This document shows, in pieces, positions 16,586 to 26,208 of a stretch of DNA of 64,000 nt. The number at the start of each line of letters is the position of its first letter. The first letter of the stretch is position 1. The notes under the pieces are model-generated. The model ran no database searches. It had not been told where the DNA came from and was given only the letters and a program-made list of their open reading frames with translations. Source of the stretch: Alteromonas genovensis (GTDB lineage Bacteria > Pseudomonadota > Gammaproteobacteria > Enterobacterales > Alteromonadaceae); the NCBI RefSeq assembly GCF_010500895.1, contig NZ_JAAAWO010000004.1, positions 186,001-250,000 on the forward strand. Reading direction: 5' to 3'. The position numbers were made by a program, and so were the translations under genes.

Positions 16586-17398
16586 ATGAAAAAGTTAGCT
16601 CAAATAGTATTAGCAGCCAGCCTCGGCTTCTCTGCAAATTACGCCACAGCCGATGCTATATCGGATGCCGCAATGAGTGATATCCGCACGGCAAAAGCGA
16701 AAGTGCGCGATGAATATCGCAACCCTCAACAAACCCTTCGATTTTTTGGACTAACGTCAGACATGACGGTAGTTGAAGTATCGCCTGGCGGCGGTTGGTA
16801 TGCCGACATCATCAGCTCTGTTGTGAAGGGCGACGGCCAGTATGTAGCAGCGCATTACTATGTCGATGAGTCGACGAACGACTACTACAAAAAAGCACTA
16901 GACGGCTTTAAAGAACAAACTAAGCCGGGCATGAAATATGAAGGCGCGCTGATCACTGCTTTCCACCCAACCAAAGCCCTAGATATTGCCCAAGCAGGCA
17001 GCGCTGATATGGTGCTAACGTTCCGCAATGTACATAACTGGTATATGCGTAGCGAAGATGAAGGTGTTGATAATGCCTTTGGTGCCTTTTTCAAAGCGCT
17101 TAAGCCTGGTGGCGTATTAGGTGTGGTAGAACACCAACTGCCAGAAAGTGCCGATAATGAAGCCATGAAAAACAGTGGTTACATGAAGCGTAGCTATGTG
17201 GTTGCCGCGGCTGAGAAAGCCGGCTTCACACTAGAAGCAAGTAGCGACGTTAATGCAAACCCAATGGATACGGCCGATCATCCAAAAGGTGTGTGGACAT
17301 TACCTCCTCGCTTAGCACTTGAAGATCAAGATCGTGTAAAATACCTTGCCATCGGTGAGAGTAATCGCATGACGCTTAAATTTAAAAAGCCTAATTAA
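16586..17398 (+). CDS. Exported methyltransferase-like protein (COG4798 type)
   Basis: 270 residues from the chosen start. A Sec signal peptide (MKKLAQIVLAASLGFSANYATA) precedes a class I methyltransferase-like domain: TVVEVSPGGGWYADII in the motif I position, HYYVDESTNDYY, LTFRNVHNWYM in place of the usual D-rich motif IV, and LKPGGVLGVVEHQ. This matches the predicted methyltransferases of COG4798, many of which carry signal peptides. Activity is doubtful because S-adenosylmethionine is not expected outside the cytoplasm, and motif I is VSPGGG rather than DxGxGxG. I chose ATG 16586 over 16550 because AAGGAAA sits just upstream and the signal peptide starts there. It lies 29 bases before purD and may be co-transcribed with it. 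Confidence 0.83.
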   Translation: MKKLAQIVLAASLGFSANYATADAISDAAMSDIRTAKAKVRDEYRNPQQTLRFFGLTSDMTVVEVSPGGGWYADIISSVVKGDGQYVAAHYYVDESTNDYYKKALDGFKEQTKPGMKYEGALITAFHPTKALDIAQAGSADMVLTFRNVHNWYMRSEDEGVDNAFGAFFKALKPGGVLGVVEHQLPESADNEAMKNSGYMKRSYVVAAAEKAGFTLEASSDVNANPMDTADHPKGVWTLPPRLALEDQDRVKYLAIGESNRMTLKFKKPN

Positions 17399-17427
17399 TA
17401 AAACCTAAAGTTAAAACGGAATAGTGA

Positions 17428-18717
17428 ATGAACGTACTTGTAATTGGCGGCGGTGGTCGCGAACATGCGCTCGCTTTTAAAGCAGCCCAGTCTTCTGAAG
17501 TTTCAACAGTTTTTGTCGCGCCTGGTAATGCAGGCACAGCAACAGAGCCTAAGCTAGAAAATGTACCTATCGATGTTAATGACATCGCAGGCCTCGTTTC
17601 TTTTGCAAAAGGTAACGATGTTGAACTTACCATTGTTGGTCCAGAAGCGCCGCTAGTTGCAGGTGTTGTCGATACATTCACTAACGAAGGACTGATGATT
17701 TTCGGTCCTACAAAGGCGGCCGCGCAACTTGAAGGGTCTAAGGCATTTACTAAAGACTTTTTAGCGCGCCATCACATTCCCACAGCCGAATATCAGAACT
17801 TTACTGAAATAGAGCCTGCCATCGACTATGTTCGCGAAAAAGGCGCACCCATTGTTGTTAAGGCCGACGGCCTAGCGGCAGGTAAAGGCGTGATTGTTGC
17901 AATGACCTTGGAAGAGGCAGAAGCCGCTATTCGCGATATGTTAGCGGGCAATGCGTTTGGCGACGCTGGCAGCAGAGTGGTCATTGAAGAATTTTTAGAT
18001 GGCGAAGAAGCGTCGTTTATTGTCATGGTAGATGGCAAAAACGTTTTGCCGTTTGCTACAAGCCAAGACCACAAGCGAGCGGCTGATGGCGACAAAGGGC
18101 CAAATACAGGCGGAATGGGTGCATACTCTCCAGCGCCGGTAGTTACCCAAGCTATTCACGACCGCGTTATGAAAGAAGTGATCATGCCTACGGTAAACGG
18201 CATGGCTGCGGAAGGTAACGACTATGTGGGTTTCCTTTATGCTGGACTTATGATCATGGCTGACGGTACGCCTAAGGTTATCGAGTACAACTGTCGCTTT
18301 GGCGATCCAGAAACTCAGCCTATTATGCTTCGTTTGCAGTCTGACCTTGTTCCTCTGTGTATTGCAGCCTGTAAGGGCGAACTTGACGGACAAACCATCG
18401 ACTTCGACTCTCGAGCATCAGTAGGTGTTGTGCTGGCAGCTGGCGGTTATCCTGGCAGCTATGACAAGGGCGATGAAATAACCGGTTTTGAAGAAGCAGG
18501 GCAATTAGAAGGCAAGGTGTTCCATGCTGGTACTACGCTTAGTGACGGCAAGGTCGTTACCGCTGGCGGACGTGTACTGTGTGCCACAGCGCTTGGAAAT
18601 AGCGTAACTGAAGCACAACAAAAGGCCTACGAGCTACTCAATACTATACAATTTAAAGACGTTTACTACCGCACCGATATTGCTCACCGAGCCATAGCAA
18701 GAGAAGCGAAAGCTTAA
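17428..18717 (+). CDS. purD: Phosphoribosylamine-glycine ligase
   Basis: ATP-dependent ligation of glycine to phosphoribosylamine, forming GAR, the second step of purine synthesis. 429 residues with MNVLVIGGGGREHALAFK, the NDVELTIVGPEAPLVAGVVD block, IFGPTKAAAQLEGSKAF, an ATP-grasp domain with VVKADGLAAGKGVIVA and IEEFLDGEEASF, the family signature GPNTGGMGAYSPAP and the metal site IEYNCRFGDPETQ. Length is normal for the monofunctional enzyme. A consensus terminator lies about 60 bases downstream. Confidence 0.98.
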   Translation: MNVLVIGGGGREHALAFKAAQSSEVSTVFVAPGNAGTATEPKLENVPIDVNDIAGLVSFAKGNDVELTIVGPEAPLVAGVVDTFTNEGLMIFGPTKAAAQLEGSKAFTKDFLARHHIPTAEYQNFTEIEPAIDYVREKGAPIVVKADGLAAGKGVIVAMTLEEAEAAIRDMLAGNAFGDAGSRVVIEEFLDGEEASFIVMVDGKNVLPFATSQDHKRAADGDKGPNTGGMGAYSPAPVVTQAIHDRVMKEVIMPTVNGMAAEGNDYVGFLYAGLMIMADGTPKVIEYNCRFGDPETQPIMLRLQSDLVPLCIAACKGELDGQTIDFDSRASVGVVLAAGGYPGSYDKGDEITGFEEAGQLEGKVFHAGTTLSDGKVVTAGGRVLCATALGNSVTEAQQKAYELLNTIQFKDVYYRTDIAHRAIAREAKA

Positions 18718-18776
18718 CTAAGCCTTTGAATTCAATGAGGCCGCCAAATAGGGTTGTGCCTTGAAAGTAAGTCAAC

Positions 18777-18810
18777 AAAGCGAATTAGTAAAAGCTAATT
18801 CGCTTTTTCT
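18777..18810 (+). terminator. Terminator after purD
   Basis: Perfect 12-base stem (AAGCGAATTAGT-type arm and its complement) around an AAAAG-region loop, followed by T5. It ends the purD transcript. Confidence 0.88.
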
Positions 18811-19074
18811 TTATCTGCTTTAATCATCTGGTTTCTTGCTGCAATATACCAGTCCGCATAGATAACTGCCCACTCAGAACTTGCTAGGCCTTCCCGAAGG
18901 CCGAGTTTAAAATGTCCGTACTCTTTATTGTGTCACCTTGATGTAGAACCACTTCATCTGCGGTAACACGCCGCGATTACGAACATTTTAAGGCTCGCTG
19001 AGAGGGTAATTATCTATGCGAACTGGTATTAAATTGCTACATTGATTGTGTGGCACTCACTAAGTTAACTAATA
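18811..19074. other. Spacer between purD terminator and K+ channel gene
   Basis: Together with the terminator this is a 357-base gap. A short GGCCTT/AAGGCC hairpin lies at 18888-18902 without a convincing T run. Nothing else is identifiable. The channel promoter presumably lies in the last 100 bases, but I see no good -35/-10 pair. Confidence 0.45.
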
Positions 19075-20034
19075 ATGACATTGCAACAAGCCTGCTATCA
19101 CATACTTGCGCCCGCTTCTGATGCCACTCATTTTAAAAAGGCTAGCCGCCTTTTCGATTTCTTTTTAGTTGTCATTATTACTGTCAATATTGCTGCGATG
19201 ATGATCGAAACACTTCCCAACATATCTCAGGCTTGGCTAGCAAAACTGCACACTATTGAAATTGTTTCGGTTATTTTGTTCAGCGCAGAGTACGTACTGC
19301 GCGTTTATAGCAGTGCTGCAAACCCTAATTTGAGTGACAAAACCACTCACCACATTGGCTCTGCAAAAAGCTGGTCGGCTTGGCAAAAGCGCTGGCACTA
19401 TATAAAAAGCCCAATGGCGATTATCGACCTGATGGCGATACTGCCGTTTTTCCTGAGTATGTTCTTGGTGTTAGATTTGCGTATTTTACGTATTTTCAGA
19501 GTACTACGAATATTAAAAATAGGGCGCTACTCTCGCTCTATCCAAACCCTCGTCGATGTGGTGCGCAGCGAGGCCCATTCTCTTTTCGCCGCACTGAGTG
19601 TACTAATGCTGTTTACGGTGATTGCCGCTACCTGTATTTACTACATCGAACACACTGCCCAGCCCGAGGTGTTTAGCAGCATTCCTGCCTCGCTGTGGTG
19701 GGCCTTAGTGACACTAACCACTGTGGGCTATGGAGATGCGGTACCCATCACGTCACTCGGTAAACTCTTTGGCGGCTTTATTACCATAATGGGAATTTGC
19801 TTTTATGCATTACCGGCGGGCATTTTATCTTCAAGCTATACAGGAAAAATGCAGCTTAAACGAGACCGATTTAAAGATACCGTTCGCACCGCGCTAGATG
19901 ATGGTGTGCTCAGTGAGCATGACGCTCATCATATTGAACGGGTCCGCGGTTTACTTGATTTAGACGAAGAAGAAGCCCACCTTATCATTCGCTTACTGCA
20001 GCACCATCACAACGGTAAGTCGAAAGACGAATGA
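19075..20034 (+). CDS. Voltage-gated-type potassium channel
   Basis: A 319-residue six-helix cation channel of the inner membrane. The selectivity filter TVGYGD is at residues 216-221, preceded by a pore helix (SLWWALVTLT). An S4-like voltage sensor carries regularly spaced arginines (LRILRIFRVLRILKIGRYSR). S1 is around residues 25-45, and S6 (FITIMGICFYALPAGILSS) follows the filter. The roughly 70-residue cytoplasmic C-terminus is helical and charged (DLDEEEAHLIIRLLQHH) and may be a tetramerisation coil. There is no RCK/TrkA domain. The family is prokaryotic Kv-like ion transporters; K+ selectivity follows from the filter. The gene stands alone. Confidence 0.92.
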   Translation: MTLQQACYHILAPASDATHFKKASRLFDFFLVVIITVNIAAMMIETLPNISQAWLAKLHTIEIVSVILFSAEYVLRVYSSAANPNLSDKTTHHIGSAKSWSAWQKRWHYIKSPMAIIDLMAILPFFLSMFLVLDLRILRIFRVLRILKIGRYSRSIQTLVDVVRSEAHSLFAALSVLMLFTVIAATCIYYIEHTAQPEVFSSIPASLWWALVTLTTVGYGDAVPITSLGKLFGGFITIMGICFYALPAGILSSSYTGKMQLKRDRFKDTVRTALDDGVLSEHDAHHIERVRGLLDLDEEEAHLIIRLLQHHHNGKSKDE

Positions 20035-20386
20035 AAGGCGTTGATCTATTAAACGATTGGGCTATTAATTGATTGGTCTGTTAATTGACTGGCCCATTGA
20101 TTAGACAGCTATAGATGGCTTTAGGCGTATCTTTAGACGAATTGGCTCACATCTGATTTGACACTTTCATTTATTGATTTAGGTACCACCTGAAAGGCTG
20201 CTCAAGACAAGGAGCGGAGATTCAGGGCTCACTGCGGAGAAATTCGTCGCCAGCAGCAGATTAACGTTCAAACCCACTATACTAGGCGTCGTGATATTAT
20301 TGTCGAGAACATTATAATTATGTTCGGCCACATATATGACGTTGCCTTCTAAACTAGTACAACATTTTATGCTATTGAAAAGCTGA
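20035..20386. other. 352-base spacer after the K+ channel
   Basis: Holds a four-unit degenerate 16-base tandem repeat at its start (20046-20109). The rest contains no gene, no clear terminator and no named element. The channel and HDOD genes converge here. Confidence 0.5.
20046..20109. repeat. Degenerate 16-base tandem repeat, four units
   Basis: Units CTATTAAACGATTGGG, CTATTAATTGATTGGT, CTGTTAATTGACTGGC and CCATTGATTAGACAGC lie head to tail immediately after the channel gene. Divergence increases to the right. Function unknown. Confidence 0.65.
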
Positions 20387-21619
20387 TTATAGATTTTTCA
20401 TTACCGTGTCTGCCCATAACGTGCCGTCTTGTTGGCAACGACCATAAAGACAAATATCTTGGTTTGATAAGCGCTCGAACGTTTGGCTATCAAATCGCTC
20501 AATACCAATCACATTAGTAAGCAAGGAACCTAGCGCATTGTCATGTGTTAGTAACGCTTGCTTTAAATGGGCTTCTAGCTTCAAACTGCTGACTAATGTT
20601 TCCATATCTACTTTGAAAATGGCATCTACACCTGATAGCAACCCCACTAGAAAACATTCTAAGGGGTGAAGCGAAACCTCCTCATCCTGATTATTAAACG
20701 CAATAAGTTCGAGGGTTTTTGCCCGCGCTAACAATGACCGGAATAATTCAGTTGGGCTAGTAGAAGCAGACATTAGCGACATACAAATCGCCCACTGCTT
20801 AACAACATCCAGTCCTAAGATAACGACGGCTTCCCGCACGCTCTTTACGTCTCGAACCAGTTGATAAAGTGGGCAGTTAATTAACAGCAAAATTTTAGTG
20901 GTCAGCACAGGATCTAATGAAATGATTTCTGCGACCTTATCAACCTCTATGTCGCTTTTACTGAATTCAGACACTAACTGCAGACTACTGTTTTGCTTTT
21001 CACTTATTTCTTTACCACCCAAAATAGTGGGGTTTTCAAGGAAGTTGCCTTGAAATAAGTCGAACCCTAACGCTTTACAATTTTCGTAAACCGTTTGGCT
21101 TTCTACTTTTTCTGCCAGTATTAGGCACTTCGACTTCTTTAAAATTGGAAGGCTTTTACTAAGCTGAGAGTGGATCACGTTAAGCACATCAACTTTTATT
21201 ATTTTAAGGTATTTAAAAAAAGAAGCTTTAGATGGGTCTAATGCGTATTCGCTTAGCGCAAAATCAAAGCCTTTGTGTCGCAATTGCTGAATACGTTGCA
21301 GGTTTGATTCCGTAGGCTCTACCGAAGCCGATATCTCCAAAATGATGTTTAGTTTTACCGCATAAATATCATCAGTTTCACTCAAGAAGGTTTGATCGAT
21401 ATTGATAAAAATAGGTACCCCTAGATGCCGCTCACTTCCAGCGATACTCTCACAAACACTGGCTAAACGCTTTGTAGTCATAAACTTTTTTGATGGGCAC
21501 ACCTTTACGCTTGAGAGGGCATCATCCGACTCTTCAACTAAGCATAAGAACTCACAAGCATAGATTTCGTGGTTTTCGTTAAATACAAGCTGCCTTGCAG
21601 TTAACACATCCTTCACCAT
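20387..21619 (-). CDS. EAL-like / HDOD domain signalling protein
   Basis: 410 residues with the YuxH-type arrangement. The N-terminal half (about 1-200) is a degenerate EAL fold: the usual ExLxR is replaced by LEISASV, and later blocks read FDFALSEYALDP, IIKVDVL and LILAEKVES. The C-terminal half (about 205-390) is an HDOD domain, with VAEIISLDPVLTTKILLLIN, SVREAVVILGLDVVKQWAICMSL and PLECFLVGLLSGVDAIF. Missing catalytic residues mean c-di-GMP hydrolysis is unlikely; such proteins are thought to act as signalling scaffolds. No membrane segment. It lies divergently from the hybrid kinase gene, 263 bases apart, which hints at a shared regulatory theme. Confidence 0.88.
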   Translation of the reverse strand: MVKDVLTARQLVFNENHEIYACEFLCLVEESDDALSSVKVCPSKKFMTTKRLASVCESIAGSERHLGVPIFINIDQTFLSETDDIYAVKLNIILEISASVEPTESNLQRIQQLRHKGFDFALSEYALDPSKASFFKYLKIIKVDVLNVIHSQLSKSLPILKKSKCLILAEKVESQTVYENCKALGFDLFQGNFLENPTILGGKEISEKQNSSLQLVSEFSKSDIEVDKVAEIISLDPVLTTKILLLINCPLYQLVRDVKSVREAVVILGLDVVKQWAICMSLMSASTSPTELFRSLLARAKTLELIAFNNQDEEVSLHPLECFLVGLLSGVDAIFKVDMETLVSSLKLEAHLKQALLTHDNALGSLLTNVIGIERFDSQTFERLSNQDICLYGRCQQDGTLWADTVMKNL

Positions 21620-21882
21620 AGGCTACTCCATTAGATTATTAGGCAGCGGCTGAAAATCAGCCACTAAGCAAAATGCATTGGGAAGTAATAATTGCCTTTA
21701 TCTAGGCCACGCCGATCTTCGCAATTATCGCTATTGTCATCTACATTAAAATTGTCGCGGTTTTAACTGGCTTTACTACAAAGCGACAAAAAACTATTTA
21801 GAAAAACCTTATATAATAACTATTTAAGGAAGGCATTTATCAAAACTGTTTGGCGCTTCTTCAATAATAGAACACATTTTTC

Positions 21883-24564
21883 ATGACTATAAAAGATATT
21901 GAAATTAATAGAGACCTGAAAAAAACCCAAAGTCTCATAAATCTGTTTTATCACCCCGTGCTTGTGGTCAATAACGACTTGGACATTCTGGCTTCGAATA
22001 ATAAGTTAAATGAAAGTGAGGCACTGTCTTCCAATTTGCCAATTATTATAGATGCCATAGTACCTTTGCTAAACGGCGAACAAGAACTGGCTTTTTGCGT
22101 GATAGAAGGTGAAGAAAAACTGTGCACGGTCATGCCCATGGAACATGGAAGGACTCTAGTTAAAATTGCTCGCTCTAAGCCTTCCGCGCTGGCAAAACGA
22201 TACTATAACTTGGTTACCGCCATCGATAAGATACCCGATGCAGCAATAATTTGTAGTGACGGAAAGATTGACCTAGTTAATGAACACTTCCAAAACATAT
22301 TCCCTTTTTGCGGGAATAAAAGTTTAAACGGTGTGCCATTAGATTCCATTCTTAACGATTTTAGTGACTATTTCGCACAAGGGGATAGCCATCTACAGGC
22401 TGTTACCTATCGCTTTTTACGACGGAAATTTAATAGTAAACAAGAGATATCTTTGTCGTTCACAGCGCCCGACGGACAATTCTATGAGTATCGCGACAAT
22501 CTCACTTTCACAGGTGGCCGTGTTGGCCTCATTATCAATGAGTCACAAATAAAGGGGCTAAACGAGCAACTCGAAATCTCTTTTAATGAAGCCACCGCAC
22601 TTAGCAATGCAAAAAGCAATTTTATGGCAGCAATGAGTCATGAGGTACGCACCCCGTTAAATGGCATTATAGGTCTGCTAGATTTATGCGAGCATCAAGA
22701 AGAGTTCAAAGGGAATGAGCTATTAAAAAGAGTGTCTAAAAGTTCTGCATCGTTGTTAAGCCTCATCAATGATGTTTTAGATTTCACTAAGTTTGATGCC
22801 AATATGGTTCAGCTCTCACCATCAAACGTTAATTTGAGAGTACTGTGTGAAGAACTAATTGACACCTTCTATGGGCAAGCAAAGCAACAAAATGTGGAGC
22901 TTACATTGTTTGTCGACCCCGTCATATCTCGAATTGTTAGTGTAGATGAACATCGCCTCACCCAAGTACTCACAAATCTTATAAGCAATGGCCTGAAGTT
23001 TAATCAGAAGCTAAATGCGACACTTCGCCTTGAGGTATTGCAAGATGATTTAACCAACTATATTCACTTTAACGTTATTGATAATGGGATTGGTATAGAG
23101 AGCACTAAAATACATACGATTTTTGATCGCTTTACCCAAGCTAATGATGATATTCACAAAACGTTTGGTGGCACCGGGCTTGGGTTAAGTATCTGTCAGA
23201 AAATAGTACAGTTGATGGGTGGCGGTATCTATGTGGACAGTGAGCTAGGCAAAGGCTCTACCTTTGTGGTGCAACTACCACTAGAAGCTTGTTCTGCGTC
23301 GGAGATTGAGTTAGCCCCAGCCAATTTAGGCAGTTTTACTTTTGAGACTAACAGCGCAGTCTTTTTTAACGATTTGAAGCGTTACGCTGAGCGCTTCCAT
23401 TTTAACGCCCGCCTTATAGATTCGTTACCAGGCAACGCATTACCAAACCATTTCTATTTATTAGATTCATCTAGTAGCAGTGAAGCTGGGCTGATTAAAA
23501 CTGAACAGGCATTGCACGATAGCAGGTCTACTATGCCAACAAGCCAAATCGCGTTGCTTGTAGATAACGTTAATATGCATGCCCACACTCACTCAACGTT
23601 TAAGCAAATTCATCTCGTTCCGCTTAAGTTAGCCGAACTATTCAGCTTATCAGCACCACAGGCCGCGGCTTCGTCGACACCCCTTGCCAACACGTCGCCT
23701 AATAATATTTCTGACCGATTACGTATATTGGTTGTAGAGGACAACCCAGATAATATTTATGTGCTTAAGAAACAATTTAATGCGTTAAACATTAAAGCGA
23801 GCTTTTCAATATCTGCGGAAGAAGCCATTATTTTCTTTGAACAACAACCATTCAATGTGGTGATTAGCGATTACCAAATGCCCGTCATTACTGGCGGAGA
23901 ACTGATAGGTATTTTGCGAGGTTTAGAAGAAAGTGAACAACGACCCAAGGCTACCATGCTAATCCTTACCGCAGATAACTCCAAGCAGTGCCAAGCACAC
24001 TGTAACGAAGTGGGTGTCGACCGAATTTTAATGAAGCCGCTAACCTTGCATACCTTAGTAGAACTAATTAGCCGTCTTAATAACGAACAGCCTACGCCGA
24101 GTTCCTCTATAGAAACAACTCCAGTTGAACCTGAGCCCGAGGTTCACTTCTTTGAAGACGACTTTTTTGATGACAGTAGCGAGGTAAATAGTAAGATTGA
24201 TCCCACCCGTGTTTTTGATATTTCAGCATTAACCGACATCGTTGGCGATATTAGCCCACAAGAGGAATACGACTATCTATGCGGATTTGAAAAGAACCTG
24301 CACAAAGATTTCCCTCACATGTGTGACTTGGTCGATGTAAAAGACTGGCAGGCTCTCTCAAAGCTTGCTCACAAATTGAAAAGTAGCGCCAGAATTGTTG
24401 GCGCGTATCATCTAAGTCAAAAATGCGAAGCCGTGGAGCACGCAGGAAGACAAGAGCCAGTAGACCAACTAATTTTGTTGGACTGGGAAGAAATGAAACT
24501 CGCTATCGAAGCGCTAATAGCCCATTTAAGAAAGTATTTGGAATACCATGACTCAACCCAGTGA
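21883..24564 (+). CDS. Soluble hybrid histidine kinase with receiver and HPt domains
   Basis: 893 residues, no transmembrane helix, so it senses inside the cytoplasm. Order: two PAS-like segments (about 15-90 and 110-220), a short coiled coil, HisKA with phospho-acceptor H253 in MSHEVRTPLNG, HATPase_c with NLISNGLKFN, DNGIGI and GGTGLGLSICQ, a poorly conserved region (about 480-610), a receiver with phospho-acceptor D663 (VVISDYQMP), an acidic linker, and a C-terminal HPt with H830 (LAHKLKSSARI). This is a full phosphorelay chain in one protein. The stop overlaps the next gene by 17 bases, so the downstream two-receiver protein is very probably its partner. The input signal is unknown. Divergent from the HDOD gene. 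Confidence 0.93.
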   Translation: MTIKDIEINRDLKKTQSLINLFYHPVLVVNNDLDILASNNKLNESEALSSNLPIIIDAIVPLLNGEQELAFCVIEGEEKLCTVMPMEHGRTLVKIARSKPSALAKRYYNLVTAIDKIPDAAIICSDGKIDLVNEHFQNIFPFCGNKSLNGVPLDSILNDFSDYFAQGDSHLQAVTYRFLRRKFNSKQEISLSFTAPDGQFYEYRDNLTFTGGRVGLIINESQIKGLNEQLEISFNEATALSNAKSNFMAAMSHEVRTPLNGIIGLLDLCEHQEEFKGNELLKRVSKSSASLLSLINDVLDFTKFDANMVQLSPSNVNLRVLCEELIDTFYGQAKQQNVELTLFVDPVISRIVSVDEHRLTQVLTNLISNGLKFNQKLNATLRLEVLQDDLTNYIHFNVIDNGIGIESTKIHTIFDRFTQANDDIHKTFGGTGLGLSICQKIVQLMGGGIYVDSELGKGSTFVVQLPLEACSASEIELAPANLGSFTFETNSAVFFNDLKRYAERFHFNARLIDSLPGNALPNHFYLLDSSSSSEAGLIKTEQALHDSRSTMPTSQIALLVDNVNMHAHTHSTFKQIHLVPLKLAELFSLSAPQAAASSTPLANTSPNNISDRLRILVVEDNPDNIYVLKKQFNALNIKASFSISAEEAIIFFEQQPFNVVISDYQMPVITGGELIGILRGLEESEQRPKATMLILTADNSKQCQAHCNEVGVDRILMKPLTLHTLVELISRLNNEQPTPSSSIETTPVEPEPEVHFFEDDFFDDSSEVNSKIDPTRVFDISALTDIVGDISPQEEYDYLCGFEKNLHKDFPHMCDLVDVKDWQALSKLAHKLKSSARIVGAYHLSQKCEAVEHAGRQEPVDQLILLDWEEMKLAIEALIAHLRKYLEYHDSTQ

Positions 24565-25795
24565 AGCACAAATTGTACTCTACATTACAGAGCCACAAAG
24601 TGACGAAATCGTTCTTGAGGTTATTAAGAAGCATTTTGAAGACTATGTTACGTGTGATTCTTTAAGGGATTTATGCAAGTTATTGATAGATACAAAACCT
24701 AAAGTGCTATTGTTAACAGGCGACTCATTAGAGAAAAGCTTGTTTATTTATTATCGCACACTCGAAGCACTGAAATCATACCACCTATGCGACCACAAGT
24801 TCGTTAGTTTAATACCTCGTCAGTTTGAAAGAGAAGCTTATGAAGCCCATGCTGCGGGGATTATCGATGATTACATGATTGCCCGGCCGGTTTATGAACT
24901 ACATCGTATTATATTAATTTGCGAACATTTATTAAGCGAACTAGGGGTTCATGTTCAAGATAAAGAGATGCTGGCTCAACAAACCTATTTTAGCAAAATC
25001 GACCATTTTGATAACAAATTAAAGCAAGCTTTAAAACAAGGCCTAGACTACAAAAGTCAGTTACAGTCAGAGTTTGAAAGCTCTATTATAGAAATTGAGA
25101 ACGCATTAGAACGAGCAGTAACACGGGTAGAAATGGAGCAGTCCGTAGACCTTGATATTGCCAAGTTACAAGAGACCCTATCTAAAATAAAGTCAGACCA
25201 AATTCGCCCAGAGCTAATTAAACTACAAGAAAGGGCAATTAGCTTATTAGAAAAAACCCTCGATTTAAAAACCGCAGAATTAACGTCAGGTACTAACGCA
25301 GAAGAAGCAACGACAGGTGCGAGTACTGAAACAAATTCCGAAGAAAAAGACAAAGGCTATGTCTTTAATCGACTATACAACCAAGATATCGACCCTGAAA
25401 AAGTACTTAAAGAAAAGAACAGTTTGCCATCTATCCTTGTGGTTGAGGATGACATTATTAGTCTTCAATTAACTAAGCGATTGATTGATAAATATAAGAT
25501 GCAATGTGATGCCGTTACTACAGGCAGGCAAGCCTTCGCTTCTTTAACCGCCAAAAAGTACGACCTTGTGCTGATGGATGTGAATTTACCAGACACTAAC
25601 GGCATATACATTGTAGGCCAAGCGGCCTCACAGCAAAGCCTTAATGCCGATACGCCTATTATCATGCTATCAGGAGATAAGCATAAATCTACGGTGACCA
25701 AAGCGATGCAAAAAGGGGCTAAGGGTTACATTATTAAGCCCCTGCAAAAAAGCTCGTTTGATAGGTTAATTGAAAAATATATCCCTAAGGCTTAA
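24548..25795 (+). CDS. Two-receiver response regulator without DNA-binding domain
   Basis: 415 residues. The N-terminal ~130 residues resemble a receiver fold that lacks the phospho-acceptor (PKVLLLTGDS where the Asp should lie), so a pseudo-receiver. Residues about 145-250 are strongly helical or coiled coil (KLKQALKQGL, ALERAVTRVEMEQS, LKLQERAISLLEKTL-like pattern). A Thr/Glu-rich linker leads to a C-terminal true receiver: ILVVEDDIISLQ, D344 in LVLMDVNLPD, IIMLSG and the lysine in YIIKPL. There is no output domain, so it must act by protein contact. It overlaps the hybrid kinase gene by 17 bases and is probably phosphorylated through that kinase's HPt. Confidence 0.9.
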   Translation: MTQPSEAQIVLYITEPQSDEIVLEVIKKHFEDYVTCDSLRDLCKLLIDTKPKVLLLTGDSLEKSLFIYYRTLEALKSYHLCDHKFVSLIPRQFEREAYEAHAAGIIDDYMIARPVYELHRIILICEHLLSELGVHVQDKEMLAQQTYFSKIDHFDNKLKQALKQGLDYKSQLQSEFESSIIEIENALERAVTRVEMEQSVDLDIAKLQETLSKIKSDQIRPELIKLQERAISLLEKTLDLKTAELTSGTNAEEATTGASTETNSEEKDKGYVFNRLYNQDIDPEKVLKEKNSLPSILVVEDDIISLQLTKRLIDKYKMQCDAVTTGRQAFASLTAKKYDLVLMDVNLPDTNGIYIVGQAASQQSLNADTPIIMLSGDKHKSTVTKAMQKGAKGYIIKPLQKSSFDRLIEKYIPKA

Positions 25796-26208
25796 AAAAC
25801 ACTTAGGTAGTTATCCACCGTTTTTTAATAAAAAGAGGCTGTATAGGGGAACCCTGAAGGCAGCCACGTTACATTACAGTAGGTCTGGCTCTGTTACTTA
25901 TTTGCTGCCTTAATTTTATTCTTCGCTACTGCGAATTCGAAAAACGTTCTTATATCAAGATCGTAAATACACGGCCAGTGTTGTTTTATTGCTAAGACGA
26001 AATAAATCTGCGAGCAAATTAAACTGAAGTGGGTCATTAAGAAACGACTGTGTCAGAAGTCGGCTTTCGGTAATGTTATCGTCTAATGGCTTGAAGGTGC
26101 CGTCATGAAGGGTACAAAGGAGATTGTCGGGTCTAATAAAACTCTTTTGAAACCTTTGACAAATCAAGTAGACGCTTATTCAGATCTCTCTGTTAACACC
26201 AAGCGACT
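25796..26208. other. 413-base spacer after the response regulator
   Basis: No supported gene. A 70-codon minus-strand frame (25955-26167) begins only at a TTG, lacks a ribosome-binding site and resembles nothing I know, so it is not called. No clear terminator is seen for either flanking convergent transcript. Confidence 0.5.

Noticed and set aside
18884-18906. Hairpin GGCCTT/AAGGCC as a terminator
   Set aside because: The loop is short and no T run follows; the real purD terminator is at 18777-18810.
25955-26167. 70-codon minus-strand frame between the response regulator and XRE genes
   Set aside because: It starts only at TTG, has no ribosome-binding site and no recognisable family. It could be a gene remnant, but there is no positive evidence.
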